Source of the DNA: Corallococcus sp. NCRR
GTDB taxonomy: Bacteria > Myxococcota > Myxococcia > Myxococcales > Myxococcaceae
DNA: 64,000 bases
Assembly (NCBI RefSeq): GCF_026965535.1
Contig: NZ_CP114039.1
Location: forward strand, 1,674,001-1,738,000
Reading direction: 5' to 3'
Shown: piece by piece, positions 49,161 to 57,547 of the stretch
Layout of the letters: every line of letters starts with the position of its first letter
Numbering within the stretch: position 1 is the stretch's first letter
Position numbers and translations under genes: made by a program
The notes under the pieces: generated by a model
What the model was told of the DNA's origin: nothing
Seen by the model: only the letters and a program-made list of their open reading frames with translations
Databases searched by the model: none

Positions 49161-49622
49161 ATGTCCCTGTTCCGATGCATCCCCGCCGCGCTGCTGCTCC
49201 TGACGGCGTGCGCTTCCCCGGGCACGTCCATGGAGGACGTGATGCGCCGCACCGCGCCCCTGATGCCGAAGCGGCCGGATCCGCTGACCTACGGCACCCG
49301 GCCGGAGAACCCGGTGCGGGTGGGCTGGGGCGACAAGGGCGTGATGGCGTACTTCAAGCTCTTGAGAGGCCCGCAGGGCCAGCCGGTGGCGTGGCGCCGC
49401 ATGGGGGACTGCTGCGAGTTCACCGAGGTGGACGGCCAGGGCAAGTCCCAGGGCCAGCTGTCCATCTTCGAAGTGACGTACGAAGGCCTGGACACGCCGG
49501 TGGTGCTCTACGTGGACGCCTTCACCGGCGGCAACGTCTACGCGCCCTGGGGCTTCCTGCTGGAAGGCCAGGGCGACGCGCCGCCCCCGTCCGGGTTGGA
49601 GCCGGAGGTCATCGACCTGTAG
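49161..49622 (+). CDS. Small putative lipoprotein, function unknown
   Basis: The 153-residue product starts at ATG 49161 behind GGAGG. The signal peptide MSLFRCIPAALLLLTAC ends at Cys17. The mature domain is beta-rich: GDKGVMAYFKLLRGPQG, a CC pair in GDCCEFTEVD, and FEVTYEGLDTPVVLYVDAFT, ending GGNVYAPWGF. The YEGL-x-x-P-V-x-L-Y-V-D pattern looks like a conserved envelope domain but I cannot name it. Its 3' end overlaps that of the converging gene by 14 bases. Confidence 0.7.
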   Translation: MSLFRCIPAALLLLTACASPGTSMEDVMRRTAPLMPKRPDPLTYGTRPENPVRVGWGDKGVMAYFKLLRGPQGQPVAWRRMGDCCEFTEVDGQGKSQGQLSIFEVTYEGLDTPVVLYVDAFTGGNVYAPWGFLLEGQGDAPPPSGLEPEVIDL

Positions 49623-51021
49623 GGGCCTCCAGGTCGTCTTGCTCGTGGAAGGGCCGGCCGGCGGGGATGGGGGTGCCGTCCTTCGTCGAGCGGTCCAGGC
49701 TGGAGATGGACCAGCAGTCCATGTCCTCGTCGTCATCCAGGTTCGACATCGCGTATGCGATGAAGTGCCGTGGCTTCTGCGCTCCGGCGAACCCCAGGCC
49801 CACCTTCTCGCCGTTCGGGGCGGTGGCCGGGGTCACCGGACAGCCCGAGGTCTCGAAACTCGACGGCCCGGGCCGGTCGCGCAGCTCGTACGACGTCGCC
49901 GAGACCATGGACTCCGGCTTGCGCGGGTCCAGGAGGTACATGTACCAGTTGCCCCGCCTGGGGCTGAACCCCAGCGCCTCCATGTTGTCCGTGAAGCGCT
50001 CCTGGCGCTCGAAGAACCGCCGCTGCTGCTGGAAGAGCTCGCCGAGGTAGAGCTTCACCTCGGTGGTGGCAACGGTCCGGGGCTCCGAGGCGACGAGCTT
50101 CTTCGCTTCCTCTTTCGGCGCCGTGCGGACGCCGCCCGCTCCGTCGATGGACACCAGGGTCGCCATGTCCCCCAGGAAGCAGGAAGCCTCGCGCGTGTGC
50201 TGCACGAGCGCCAGCTCCTCGCACTCACCCACGAAGAGCTCCTTGCGCGTGGCGGGGTCGAAGCCCCATGCGACGCCAATCACCTGGCGCTTGTCCGCTC
50301 CGAATGGACCGCCCATGACCTGTGCATCCGGGACGCCATCCCGGTTGGGGTCCGAGAAGGTGGCGGCATAGGAGCCCGCCTGGCATTCCTCGGCCGTCGC
50401 GGGCTTCTGGTCGCACCCGAGCACCTGCCGGATGCGGGCGAAGAAGGCCGCGTCCACCTTCGCGCGGATCAGCATTGACGGGAGCACGGTCTCCACGGTG
50501 ACGGGCGGCTCGAGGCCCGCGCACGGACGCGTCCCATCCGTGACGGAGAAGCGCAGGGACAGCTCGGAGCCGTCCGCGCCCCGGGCCTGGGCGTAGGCCA
50601 CGCCGTGGCGTGCGACGTCGGGAGGAACCGCCACCGTGTAGCGGCCCACCACCTCCGCCTTGCGGCCATCCTGGTCCGTCAGGGTCAGGTCCAGCGAGTC
50701 CCCCGCGCCCACGCGAAGCCACCCGCCCGACTGCCCGGGCTCCACGAACACGCTGTTCCAGCGGGGGCTCGCCGTGTCGTCCATCCGGGGCCCGATGACC
50801 ACGGGCTTCGCGCCCTTGCGCTTCGTGGGCACCGCGGTGAGCTGGGGATCCGCGGGCGAGTCCACGTCCCACGGAGCACCGCCGGGCTTCGTCCGTGGAA
50901 GCGCGGCCTCCAGCGGCGCGACGAACAACTCCTTGCAGCCCCCGCGCTCCGCCGCCACCGCGGGCGTCGCCAGACACACTCCCGACAGGACTGCCATCCC
51001 CAGACGCGTCGTGTTCCCCAT
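49609..51021 (-). CDS. Secreted protein with C2-like and pilin-like regions
   Basis: The 470-residue product has a signal peptide (MGNTTRLGMAVLSGVCLATPAVAA). The first half is beta-rich, with WNSVFVEPGQSGGWLRVGAG then DSLDLTLTDQDGRKAEV, like a C2-type sandwich. The last part (about 310-455) reads like the globular domain of a type IV pilin: a helix FQQQRRFFERQERFT, then GFSPRRGNWYMYLLD, HFIAYAMSNLDDDEDMDCWSI and PAGRPFHEQDDL. The hydrophobic pilin N-terminal helix is absent, so the protein is not assembled like a pilin. It may bind pili or calcium at the surface; function unknown. Confidence 0.65.
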   Translation of the reverse strand: MGNTTRLGMAVLSGVCLATPAVAAERGGCKELFVAPLEAALPRTKPGGAPWDVDSPADPQLTAVPTKRKGAKPVVIGPRMDDTASPRWNSVFVEPGQSGGWLRVGAGDSLDLTLTDQDGRKAEVVGRYTVAVPPDVARHGVAYAQARGADGSELSLRFSVTDGTRPCAGLEPPVTVETVLPSMLIRAKVDAAFFARIRQVLGCDQKPATAEECQAGSYAATFSDPNRDGVPDAQVMGGPFGADKRQVIGVAWGFDPATRKELFVGECEELALVQHTREASCFLGDMATLVSIDGAGGVRTAPKEEAKKLVASEPRTVATTEVKLYLGELFQQQRRFFERQERFTDNMEALGFSPRRGNWYMYLLDPRKPESMVSATSYELRDRPGPSSFETSGCPVTPATAPNGEKVGLGFAGAQKPRHFIAYAMSNLDDDEDMDCWSISSLDRSTKDGTPIPAGRPFHEQDDLEAPTGR

Positions 51022-51260
51022 GGCCCTTCATTTCAGGGTCCCAGAGCACCCGTCAAACTCCTGAATCCACGAAGTCGTGGGGACTCAAGCGACCCCCTTC
51101 CGAGCGGGACCCTTCGTGCCTAGATGCAAGGGTCGACAGGAGTGTGACTTTCCCCCCGGGTGTTGACCGTCACGCTTACAACCTCCCCTCGAGCATGGGA
51201 GGTGCGGCCCTCTTGGCGCTGCGCTAAGCGTTCGATCGCTCTCCCGACGGAGGAGGAACC

Positions 51261-53972
51261 GTGGCGGCTGTGAAGAAGAAGCGTTGGCCGTATGTGCTGG
51301 GAGGCATCCTCGTCCTCCTGATCGCCATCGTGGCGGTGGTGCTGTGGCGCCTGGACGCCATCCTGCTGAAGACGGCGCGGGACCAGGCCGCGACGTACTC
51401 GCAGAAGCTGGGGCGCCCCATCGAGATTGGCGACGTCTCCACGAAGCTCTTTCCCTACGTGGGCGCTCGCATCCAGAACGTCAGCGTGGGCGCCGCCGAG
51501 GGCGAGGACCTGCCGCTCGCGGAGGTGAAGGACGTGACGGTGAGCGTGGCGGCGATGCCGCTGCTCACCTCCAAGGGCAAGGACATCCGCGTGCAGGACG
51601 CGGAGGTGTCCGGGCTCACCGTGAACGTCATCCGCCTGGCGGATGGCACCACCAACGTGCAGCGCCTCCAGGAGAAGCTGGCCGCGCAGCAGCCGAAGGA
51701 GGAGACGCCGGAGGAGGAGACGCAGCCCACGGACCTGTCGGGCGTGCACGTGGAGCGCGCGGCTCTCACCGACGGCGTCATCCGCTTCGTGGACCGCTCG
51801 GGCGGCGCGCAGGCGCGCGAGCTGGCGGTGAAGGACCTGGACATCGAGGTGAAGGACCTGCGCGTGGGCCAGCCGCTGAAGGTGGACCTGGCGGCGGCGG
51901 TGCTGGCGGAGAAGCAGAATTTGAAGATGACGCTCGCCGCGGCGCCGCTGCCGGCGACGCTTATCCCCACGCCGGAGCAGGTGACGCTGAAGGCGGAGCA
52001 CATCGACCTGTCGCCGCTGGGGCCGTTCCTGCCCCCGGACGTGGGGCTTCAGGCGGGCACGCTGGACGCGGACTGGAAGGCGGACCTGGGCGGCGCGGTG
52101 CCCGGCGGCAAGGGCCCCACGAAGCTCGTGGGCGTCATCAAGGCGCTGGGGATGAAGTTCGCCGGCTCCGAAGGAGGCAAGGCGCTGGACGTGGTGCTCG
52201 ACACGGACGTGACGGGCGACATGGCCACCGGCGACCTGGCGCTGGACAAGCTGAACCTGAACCTGGGCCCCGCGGCCATCACGGGCAAGGGCAAGGTGAA
52301 GGGGCTGCTCACGGACAAGCCCGCGGTGGAGGGGCTCGAGCTGGTGGGCCGCAACCTGGATCCGGCCGTGCTCGCCGAGTACTACCCGCCGCTGCGCAAG
52401 CAGCTCAACGGGATGATCGCCGGCCCCATTGGCCTGGACGTGCGCGGCAGTGGCACGCAGGAGGCGCAGGCCATCAACATCGCGGTGGACCTGACGCCGG
52501 TGCGGCTGCGGGTGCCGGCTCAGCTGTCCAAGGAAGCCGGCGGCGCGATGAAGCTGAACGCGAAGGTGACGGGCGCGGCGGCGAGCGGCGGCGCGCTGCG
52601 CTTCGACGCGAAGGCGGACCTGAACGGCGTGGACATGCGGCCGGGCCTGCTGGTGAACAAGGCGCCGGGGCAGCGGCTGGAGGTCGCGGCGGCGGGCACG
52701 TACGCGCCGGCGAAGACGGGCAGCGGGATGACGGTGAACGTCACCAGCATGAGCCTGGGCGCGCTGGAGGACACGGTGACGGGCACCGCCACGGTGACGC
52801 TCGCGGGCACGGGCAAGAAGGCGACGACGACCTTCAAGGCGGACGTGAAGGCCGCGAAGCTGGATGCGGAGAAGTTGTTGATGAGCGAGGAGGAGGTCCT
52901 GGCGCGCAACGGCGGCAAGCTCCCGCCGGAGCCGCCGGTGGAGGCCAACCGCTTCAACGGCTACCGGGGTGACATCCAGTTCGCCATCGCGTCGCTGCGC
53001 TACACGGCGATGGACCTGACGAACGTGACGGGCGTGGTGAAGATGGTGGACGACCTCATCACCGTGGAGAAGTTCTCGACGGGCCTCTACGGCGGCAAGG
53101 TGGTGGCGGACGGGACGACCATCCGCCTGGGGCCCGCGCCGGAGGCCCGGCCCTTCACCGCGAAGGTGCAGGTGCAGGGTCTGGAGATGGCGCAGGCGCT
53201 GGCGGCGCGCACGCCGAAGCAGGTGCTGACGGGCAAGTTCAACGGCAACGTGGACGTGCAGGGCGTGGGCTACACGCCGGACAGGCTGAAGCAGACGCTG
53301 CTGGGCGGCATCAACGGCAACCTGCTGGAGGGCACGTTCCTGGGCAAGGACCTGGTGTCGTCCGTCACGGGGCCGCTGGCCAAGGCGCTGCCCTTCGCGA
53401 AGGCGCTCAAGAGCGGCGAGGTGACGTCGCTGGGCGCGGACCTGCCCTTCAGCGTGACCATCAAGAACGGCGTGGCGCAGTTGAGCAAGCCCATCACCTG
53501 GACGCGGCCGGAGGCGGCGATGAGCTTCGACGGCGGCATCGGGCTGGACGGCACGTTGGATTTGACGGGCGGCGTGTCGCTGACGCCCGCGACCATCAAG
53601 ACGCTGACGGTGGGCAAGGTCACGCCGACGGAGGCCATCCCGGTGGGGCTGAAGATCTCGGGCAAGGCGTGGAGCCCGGAGGTGACGGGCGTGGACGTGA
53701 AGCCGGCGGCGACGACCATCCTGAAGCTGGCCGGAGGGGCCGCGCTGAGCGGCGTGCTGGGTGAGAAGGGCAAGGCCGTGCAGGACATCATCACGGGCGG
53801 CCAGGACAAGGCGAAGGCCGAAGCGGAGGCGAAGCGTCAGGAGCTGGAGGCGCGCGCCAACGAGGAGAAGAAGAAGCTGGAGGACCAGGCCCGCCTCGAG
53901 CAGGAGAAGGCCAAGCAGCGCGCCGAGGAAGAGGCGAAGAAGCGCCTCAAGGGCATCTTCGGCGGGAAGTAG
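51261..53972 (+). CDS. AsmA-family protein
   Basis: This 903-residue protein starts with GTG at 51261 behind GGAGGAGG. It has one N-terminal membrane helix (WPYVLGGILVLLIAIVAVVLWRL, about 8-30) and then the AsmA N-terminal region (SQKLGRPIEIGDVSTKLFPYVGARIQNVSV, in parts). A very long repetitive beta structure follows, with an AsmA-like C-terminal domain about 600-800 (GKFNGNVDVQGVGYTPDRLKQ, then FDGGIGLDGTLDLTGGVSL). The tail (about 845-903) is a highly charged coiled coil rich in Lys and Glu, unusual for the family. AsmA proteins are bridge-like lipid carriers between the inner and outer membrane. It is followed by a hairpin. Confidence 0.88.
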   Translation: MAAVKKKRWPYVLGGILVLLIAIVAVVLWRLDAILLKTARDQAATYSQKLGRPIEIGDVSTKLFPYVGARIQNVSVGAAEGEDLPLAEVKDVTVSVAAMPLLTSKGKDIRVQDAEVSGLTVNVIRLADGTTNVQRLQEKLAAQQPKEETPEEETQPTDLSGVHVERAALTDGVIRFVDRSGGAQARELAVKDLDIEVKDLRVGQPLKVDLAAAVLAEKQNLKMTLAAAPLPATLIPTPEQVTLKAEHIDLSPLGPFLPPDVGLQAGTLDADWKADLGGAVPGGKGPTKLVGVIKALGMKFAGSEGGKALDVVLDTDVTGDMATGDLALDKLNLNLGPAAITGKGKVKGLLTDKPAVEGLELVGRNLDPAVLAEYYPPLRKQLNGMIAGPIGLDVRGSGTQEAQAINIAVDLTPVRLRVPAQLSKEAGGAMKLNAKVTGAAASGGALRFDAKADLNGVDMRPGLLVNKAPGQRLEVAAAGTYAPAKTGSGMTVNVTSMSLGALEDTVTGTATVTLAGTGKKATTTFKADVKAAKLDAEKLLMSEEEVLARNGGKLPPEPPVEANRFNGYRGDIQFAIASLRYTAMDLTNVTGVVKMVDDLITVEKFSTGLYGGKVVADGTTIRLGPAPEARPFTAKVQVQGLEMAQALAARTPKQVLTGKFNGNVDVQGVGYTPDRLKQTLLGGINGNLLEGTFLGKDLVSSVTGPLAKALPFAKALKSGEVTSLGADLPFSVTIKNGVAQLSKPITWTRPEAAMSFDGGIGLDGTLDLTGGVSLTPATIKTLTVGKVTPTEAIPVGLKISGKAWSPEVTGVDVKPAATTILKLAGGAALSGVLGEKGKAVQDIITGGQDKAKAEAEAKRQELEARANEEKKKLEDQARLEQEKAKQRAEEEAKKRLKGIFGGK

Positions 53973-53998
53973 GCGCCGGAGAGGCCTGGCATCACTCG

Positions 53999-54030
53999 CG
54001 CCGCGAGGTTCCTCCGGGAGCTTCGCGGCG
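53999..54030 (+). terminator. Hairpin after the AsmA gene
   Basis: Perfect eight-base arms CGCCGCGA (53999-54006) and TCGCGGCG (54023-54030) enclose a 16-base loop, 26 bases after the AsmA stop and just before the ATPase cassette. Confidence 0.45.
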
Positions 54031-54069
54031 TGGCTGCTTCAGGGGCTGACGTCGTAAGGTGGGTGGACG

Positions 54070-55236
54070 ATGCCGACGCTGGAGCGGATTGAAATCGCGG
54101 GGTTCAAGTCCATCAAGGAGATGGCGCTCGACCTGCGTCCCATCAACGTCCTGATTGGCGCGAACGGCGCGGGGAAGAGCAACTTCATCTCCGTGTTCAC
54201 GCTGCTTCAGCGGATGAGGGAGGGGAAGCTTCAGCAGCACGTCGCGCAGGCTGGGGGCGCTGACAGCCTGCTGCATTACGGCAGGAAGCGGACGCCACTC
54301 CTCCGACTCAAGTTCACTTTTTCCGAGCAGAAGACTTCGCACCAGTTCGATCTGGCCCCCTCGGATGACGATTCCCTCATCATCACGAATGAGACCATCG
54401 CACTCCCATCCGACAGTGCTCCCCCTCCCTTCCCGCTGGCAACAGATCAGCGCCCGATGCGCGAAGCTGGCTGGGCGCTATCACACGAGTCAGTGCTTCG
54501 AGATGCATTCATCTGGCTTGAGAAGAGCGCGCGCCCGATGATGAAGCCCCTCGTCAAAGACATCAAACAATCCTTCGCCCAGCTAGGCTCTCTTTTCGGC
54601 GGACTGAAAGTCTATCATTTTCACGACACAAGCTCGAGCGCCCGCCTGAAGCAGACCCAGAACATCGATGATAACGAAGCCCTCCGCGCGGATGCTTCGA
54701 ACCTTGCTGCGTTCCTTTATCTCCTCCGAGAGAAGCACTCCGACAGCTATCGCCGCATTGTGGCGACGGTCCGACTCGCGGCGCCCTACTTCGACGATTT
54801 CCGCCTTCGACCCAGCCCGCTCAATGAGCAGAAGATCCTGCTGGAGTGGTCCGAACGCGAATCCGACGACTACTTCAACGCGCATGCGCTCTCGGACGGA
54901 ACACTTCGCTTCATCTGCCTCGCGACGCTCCTGCTCCAGCCTGAACTCCCACCGATGATCATCATCGACGAGCCAGAACTGGGCCTGCACCCCTATGCCA
55001 TCCAACTCCTCGCCGGCATGGTGCGCAGCGCATCACAGAAGTCCCAGATCATCCTCTCCACGCAGTCCGTGACACTGGTGAATCAGTTCACCCCGGAAGA
55101 CCTTGTCATCGTGGACCGACAGGACCGCGCGTCCACGTTCCACCGCCCTACCGCGGAAAAAACCGCTTCCTGGTTGGAGAGCTACAGCCTGGGAGAACTC
55201 TGGGAGAAGAACGTCCTGGGCGGTCGTCCGGGCTGA
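54070..55236 (+). CDS. AAA-type ATPase of the SMC/OLD-like class (AAA_21)
   Basis: This 388-residue ABC-type ATPase has Walker A G30-ANGAGKS in VLIGANGAGKSNF and an ABC-signature-like ALSDGTLRFI. Walker B is D300-E301 in MIIIDEPELGLHP, followed by a D-loop region and SQIILSTQSVTLVNQFTPEDLVIV. This is the layout of OLD/RecF-type ATPases of the AAA_21 class. There is no coiled-coil arm domain of SMC length; the middle is about 200 residues. Codon use differs from neighbours, with many T- and A-ending codons, suggesting transfer. It is followed four bases on by a TOPRIM-like DUF4276 gene and then a degenerate copy of itself: a candidate defence cassette. Confidence 0.9.
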   Translation: MPTLERIEIAGFKSIKEMALDLRPINVLIGANGAGKSNFISVFTLLQRMREGKLQQHVAQAGGADSLLHYGRKRTPLLRLKFTFSEQKTSHQFDLAPSDDDSLIITNETIALPSDSAPPPFPLATDQRPMREAGWALSHESVLRDAFIWLEKSARPMMKPLVKDIKQSFAQLGSLFGGLKVYHFHDTSSSARLKQTQNIDDNEALRADASNLAAFLYLLREKHSDSYRRIVATVRLAAPYFDDFRLRPSPLNEQKILLEWSERESDDYFNAHALSDGTLRFICLATLLLQPELPPMIIIDEPELGLHPYAIQLLAGMVRSASQKSQIILSTQSVTLVNQFTPEDLVIVDRQDRASTFHRPTAEKTASWLESYSLGELWEKNVLGGRPG

Positions 55237-55239
55237 GCC

Positions 55240-55902
55240 ATGAAGCGAGTCCTCATCCTCGTGGAAGGGCAGACCGAGGAGACCTTCGTCCGCGAAGTGC
55301 TCGCACCTCATCTGCTTCGCCTGGGGCTGGCACTCATTCCGCGTCTGGTGGTCACCAAGTACGTCAAGGAAGGCGGCAGCTTCAAAGGCGGCGTTCCCCA
55401 ATACGCGCTCGTCCAGGGGGACCTGCGGCGATTGCTTGGCGATACAGGGGCAACGTGCGTGACGTCGATGCTCGACTACTACGGCCTGCCCAAGGACTTC
55501 CCAGGACTCGCGACCCGTCCCCAAGGTGACTGCTACGCGCGCGTCGACCATGTGGAGCGCGCCTTCGCAGAGGACATCGGCCATCGCCGCTTCCTGCCCC
55601 ATCTGGTGCTGCACGAGTTCGAGGCGTTGCTGTTCACCGACCCCAGCCAGTGCTCCATCTCGTTTTCCACGGAGGAGATCACGAAGCTCCAGGTCATCCG
55701 GGCCAGCGCGCAATCTCCCGAGGAGATCAACGAGCATCCAGACACGGCTCCCTCCAAGCGCGTCCTGGCTGTTTCTCCCGGCTATCAGAAGACCCTGCAC
55801 GGTCCCCTGGCGGTGATGAGCATCGGGCTTCCGGCCATCCGCGCCGCGTGTCCCCACTTCGCCCAGTGGCTGTCGAAGCTCGAAGCCCTCGCAAAGGAAT
55901 AG
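55240..55902 (+). CDS. DUF4276-type TOPRIM-like protein
   Basis: The 220-residue product opens with LILVEGQTEETFVREVLAPHL. The V-E-G-x-(S/T)-E motif is that of TOPRIM nucleases of the OLD family, and the Glu (residue 9) would be the metal ligand. A second acidic cluster follows in TSMLDYYGLPKDFPG and a third in HEFEALLFTDP. Length and motifs match DUF4276. OLD enzymes join an ATPase and a TOPRIM nuclease in one chain. Here they are two genes four bases apart, so the pair is probably a split ATPase-nuclease. Base composition is like the ATPase gene, lower in GC than the flanks. No nuclease activity is proven. Confidence 0.85.
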   Translation: MKRVLILVEGQTEETFVREVLAPHLLRLGLALIPRLVVTKYVKEGGSFKGGVPQYALVQGDLRRLLGDTGATCVTSMLDYYGLPKDFPGLATRPQGDCYARVDHVERAFAEDIGHRRFLPHLVLHEFEALLFTDPSQCSISFSTEEITKLQVIRASAQSPEEINEHPDTAPSKRVLAVSPGYQKTLHGPLAVMSIGLPAIRAACPHFAQWLSKLEALAKE

Positions 55903-55912
55903 GCCCGCGGCC

Positions 55913-56581
55913 ATGTCCAACCGGCTCACGCGCATCCAGGCCGAGGGACTGCGCTCGCTGCGCGACTTCGTGCCGAGGCCCCGGCTGACAGTCCTCGTGG
56001 ATCCGGAGGGCACGGTCACGCGCGACCTGGTGGCGTTCTTCACGTTGCTGCGCGAACTGACCCATGGCCGGCTTCAACAGACGCAGGTGTTGGACGCGGT
56101 GGACGGCCCCGTGACGCTGGTGCTGGGTGTGGATGGCGACGACTACAGCGTGACGCTGCGGCGCTTTCCCGACGGCCGGTGGCGCGTCGTCCAGGAGGAC
56201 CTGTCCCTGCTCGCGGGGATATCGCTCCCTTTCGTCGAGTCCGACGCGCCTCGCGACGAGGCCTTTCTCTCCACCTTCCCTCCCGGCCCCACGGCCTCCT
56301 TGGGCGACGGAGAAGCCGCGTGGCTGGGGGAGATCGCCGACAGTGCCTCGCGGGCGATGAACGGCTTCCTGCGGGGCTTCCGTGTCCAGCCCGCGGAGTC
56401 CTTCGACGCGAACGTCCCGCTCCTCTTCCTGGAGGAACGGGACGTGGACCTGCCCGCGAATGCCATCTGGGACCGGGTCCAATCCGCTCGCGCGGCGTCC
56501 TCACGAATCCCTGTGCTGCTGTGCACCCCGTCGTTGGCCCTGGCGGACGCCTTCGACCTCGAAGACGTCCTGCGGGCCTGA
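55913..56581 (+). CDS. P-loop-less degenerate copy of the AAA_21 ATPase (pseudo-ATPase)
   Basis: The 222-residue protein aligns with the ATPase two genes upstream at both ends. At the N-terminus, RIQAEGLRSLRDF and LTVLV-DPEGTVTR-DLVAFFTLLRELTHGRLQQ match RIEIAGFKSIKEM and INVLI-GANGAGKS-NFISVFTLLQRMREGKLQQ, so Walker A residues 30-37 have become DPEGTVTR, without the Lys and Ser. At the C-terminus, FLEERDVDLPANAIW matches IIDEPELGLHPYAIQ (E174-E175 for D300-E301), and LLCTPSLALADAFDLEDVL matches ILSTQSVTLVNQFTPEDLV. The middle with the signature motif is deleted. The reading frame is intact and starts 10 bases after DUF4276, so it is a maintained pseudoenzyme, not a dead gene; probably a regulatory or structural partner. 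Confidence 0.8.
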   Translation: MSNRLTRIQAEGLRSLRDFVPRPRLTVLVDPEGTVTRDLVAFFTLLRELTHGRLQQTQVLDAVDGPVTLVLGVDGDDYSVTLRRFPDGRWRVVQEDLSLLAGISLPFVESDAPRDEAFLSTFPPGPTASLGDGEAAWLGEIADSASRAMNGFLRGFRVQPAESFDANVPLLFLEERDVDLPANAIWDRVQSARAASSRIPVLLCTPSLALADAFDLEDVLRA

Positions 56582-56585
56582 GCGG

Positions 56586-57365
56586 CTACTGCCCCCCGGC
56601 GGCGCGCGTGTCCCAGCCGCCGCCAATGGGCCCGCCCCGGGGGCCGCCCGCGCCGCGCGGGTTCATGTCGTCGCGGCGCATCTGCTGGTACTGCGTCATC
56701 TGCTCCGCGCTGAGCACCTTCTGCATCTCCGCGTCGGTCTGCGTGCGCAGGTCTCGCATCTGCTGGCGCATGTCACGCCCCGGCCGGCCTCCCGCCATCG
56801 CCGACGACAGCTCCTGGCGCTTCGCGTCCTCGGCCTGCATCGCCTTCGTCAGCGTCTGCTCCTGGCTGTAGTTGAGCCCCGCGTTGCGGATGAAGTCCTT
56901 CATGCGCTGGGAGCGCTCGGTCTCCGCCTGCACGCGCATCTGGTCCACCTGCTGCTGCCACTGCTGGCGCTGCTCGGTGCGCTGCTCGTCCTGCACCGTG
57001 CGCATCAGCTCCTTCAGCGACTGCTTCGCGCTGTCGTTGCTCAGCGCCTCGCCCATCATCACGCCGCGCAGCTCCTCGCGCAGCTTCGCGACCTCCGCCT
57101 CCAGGCCCGCGGGCGGAGGACCGCCCGTGCCGGCCTGGGCCGTGCCGCCGCCCTGCTCGAAGGCCATCATGCGCCGGGACAAGAGCTGCACCGTCTCCTC
57201 CAGCGCCTTCACCCGGTTCTGGAGCGCCCGGACGTCCGCCGTCGAGTCCTGCGCGCGGGGCGCCTCCTGGACGACGGGGGCCTCCGACTTCCCAGGCCCC
57301 CACAGGGCCACCCCGAGTGCCAGCGAAGCCATCCCCACCGATGCGATGCCGAGAATGCGGTTCAT
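56586..57365 (-). CDS. Spy/CpxP-like coiled-coil protein, single membrane anchor
   Basis: The 259-residue product starts at ATG 57365 behind GGGAG. An N-terminal hydrophobic segment (ILGIASVGMASLALGVALWG) is a signal or anchor. A first coiled coil (about 45-70, VRALQNRVKALEETVQLLSRRM), a Gly-rich linker and a long helical part (about 100-235) follow, with a Spy-type end LSAEQMTQYQQMR. The tail is Gly/Pro/Arg-rich. The last motif is that of periplasmic Spy/CpxP-type chaperones, which hold unfolded proteins. It converges with the pseudo-ATPase gene. Function beyond this is unclear. Confidence 0.65.
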   Translation of the reverse strand: MNRILGIASVGMASLALGVALWGPGKSEAPVVQEAPRAQDSTADVRALQNRVKALEETVQLLSRRMMAFEQGGGTAQAGTGGPPPAGLEAEVAKLREELRGVMMGEALSNDSAKQSLKELMRTVQDEQRTEQRQQWQQQVDQMRVQAETERSQRMKDFIRNAGLNYSQEQTLTKAMQAEDAKRQELSSAMAGGRPGRDMRQQMRDLRTQTDAEMQKVLSAEQMTQYQQMRRDDMNPRGAGGPRGGPIGGGWDTRAAGGQ

Positions 57366-57547
57366 GATGCTCTCCCTGACGGAGCTCCCGGCCGCGTATT
57401 CCATCCGCGCCCCCAAAGCTCTCCGCCCTGCGCCTGCATCCTCCCACCCCGCCCGCCTCCCGGGGAACCGGCCTGCGACGCGCGCCTGCCTGCCCCCCAT
57501 GTCGCGAGCGTTGACCTCCTCCCGCGGGCCACGGAGAGTCCCCGGCC

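Noticed and set aside
54070..56581. A PARIS-type system
   Set aside because: PARIS pairs an AAA ATPase with a DUF4435 TOPRIM protein. The second gene here has DUF4276 length and motifs, and the third gene has no counterpart.
55913..56581. The third cassette gene as a decayed pseudogene
   Set aside because: The frame is intact over 222 codons, the ends align closely with the ATPase, and codon use is host-like. A selected pseudoenzyme fits better.
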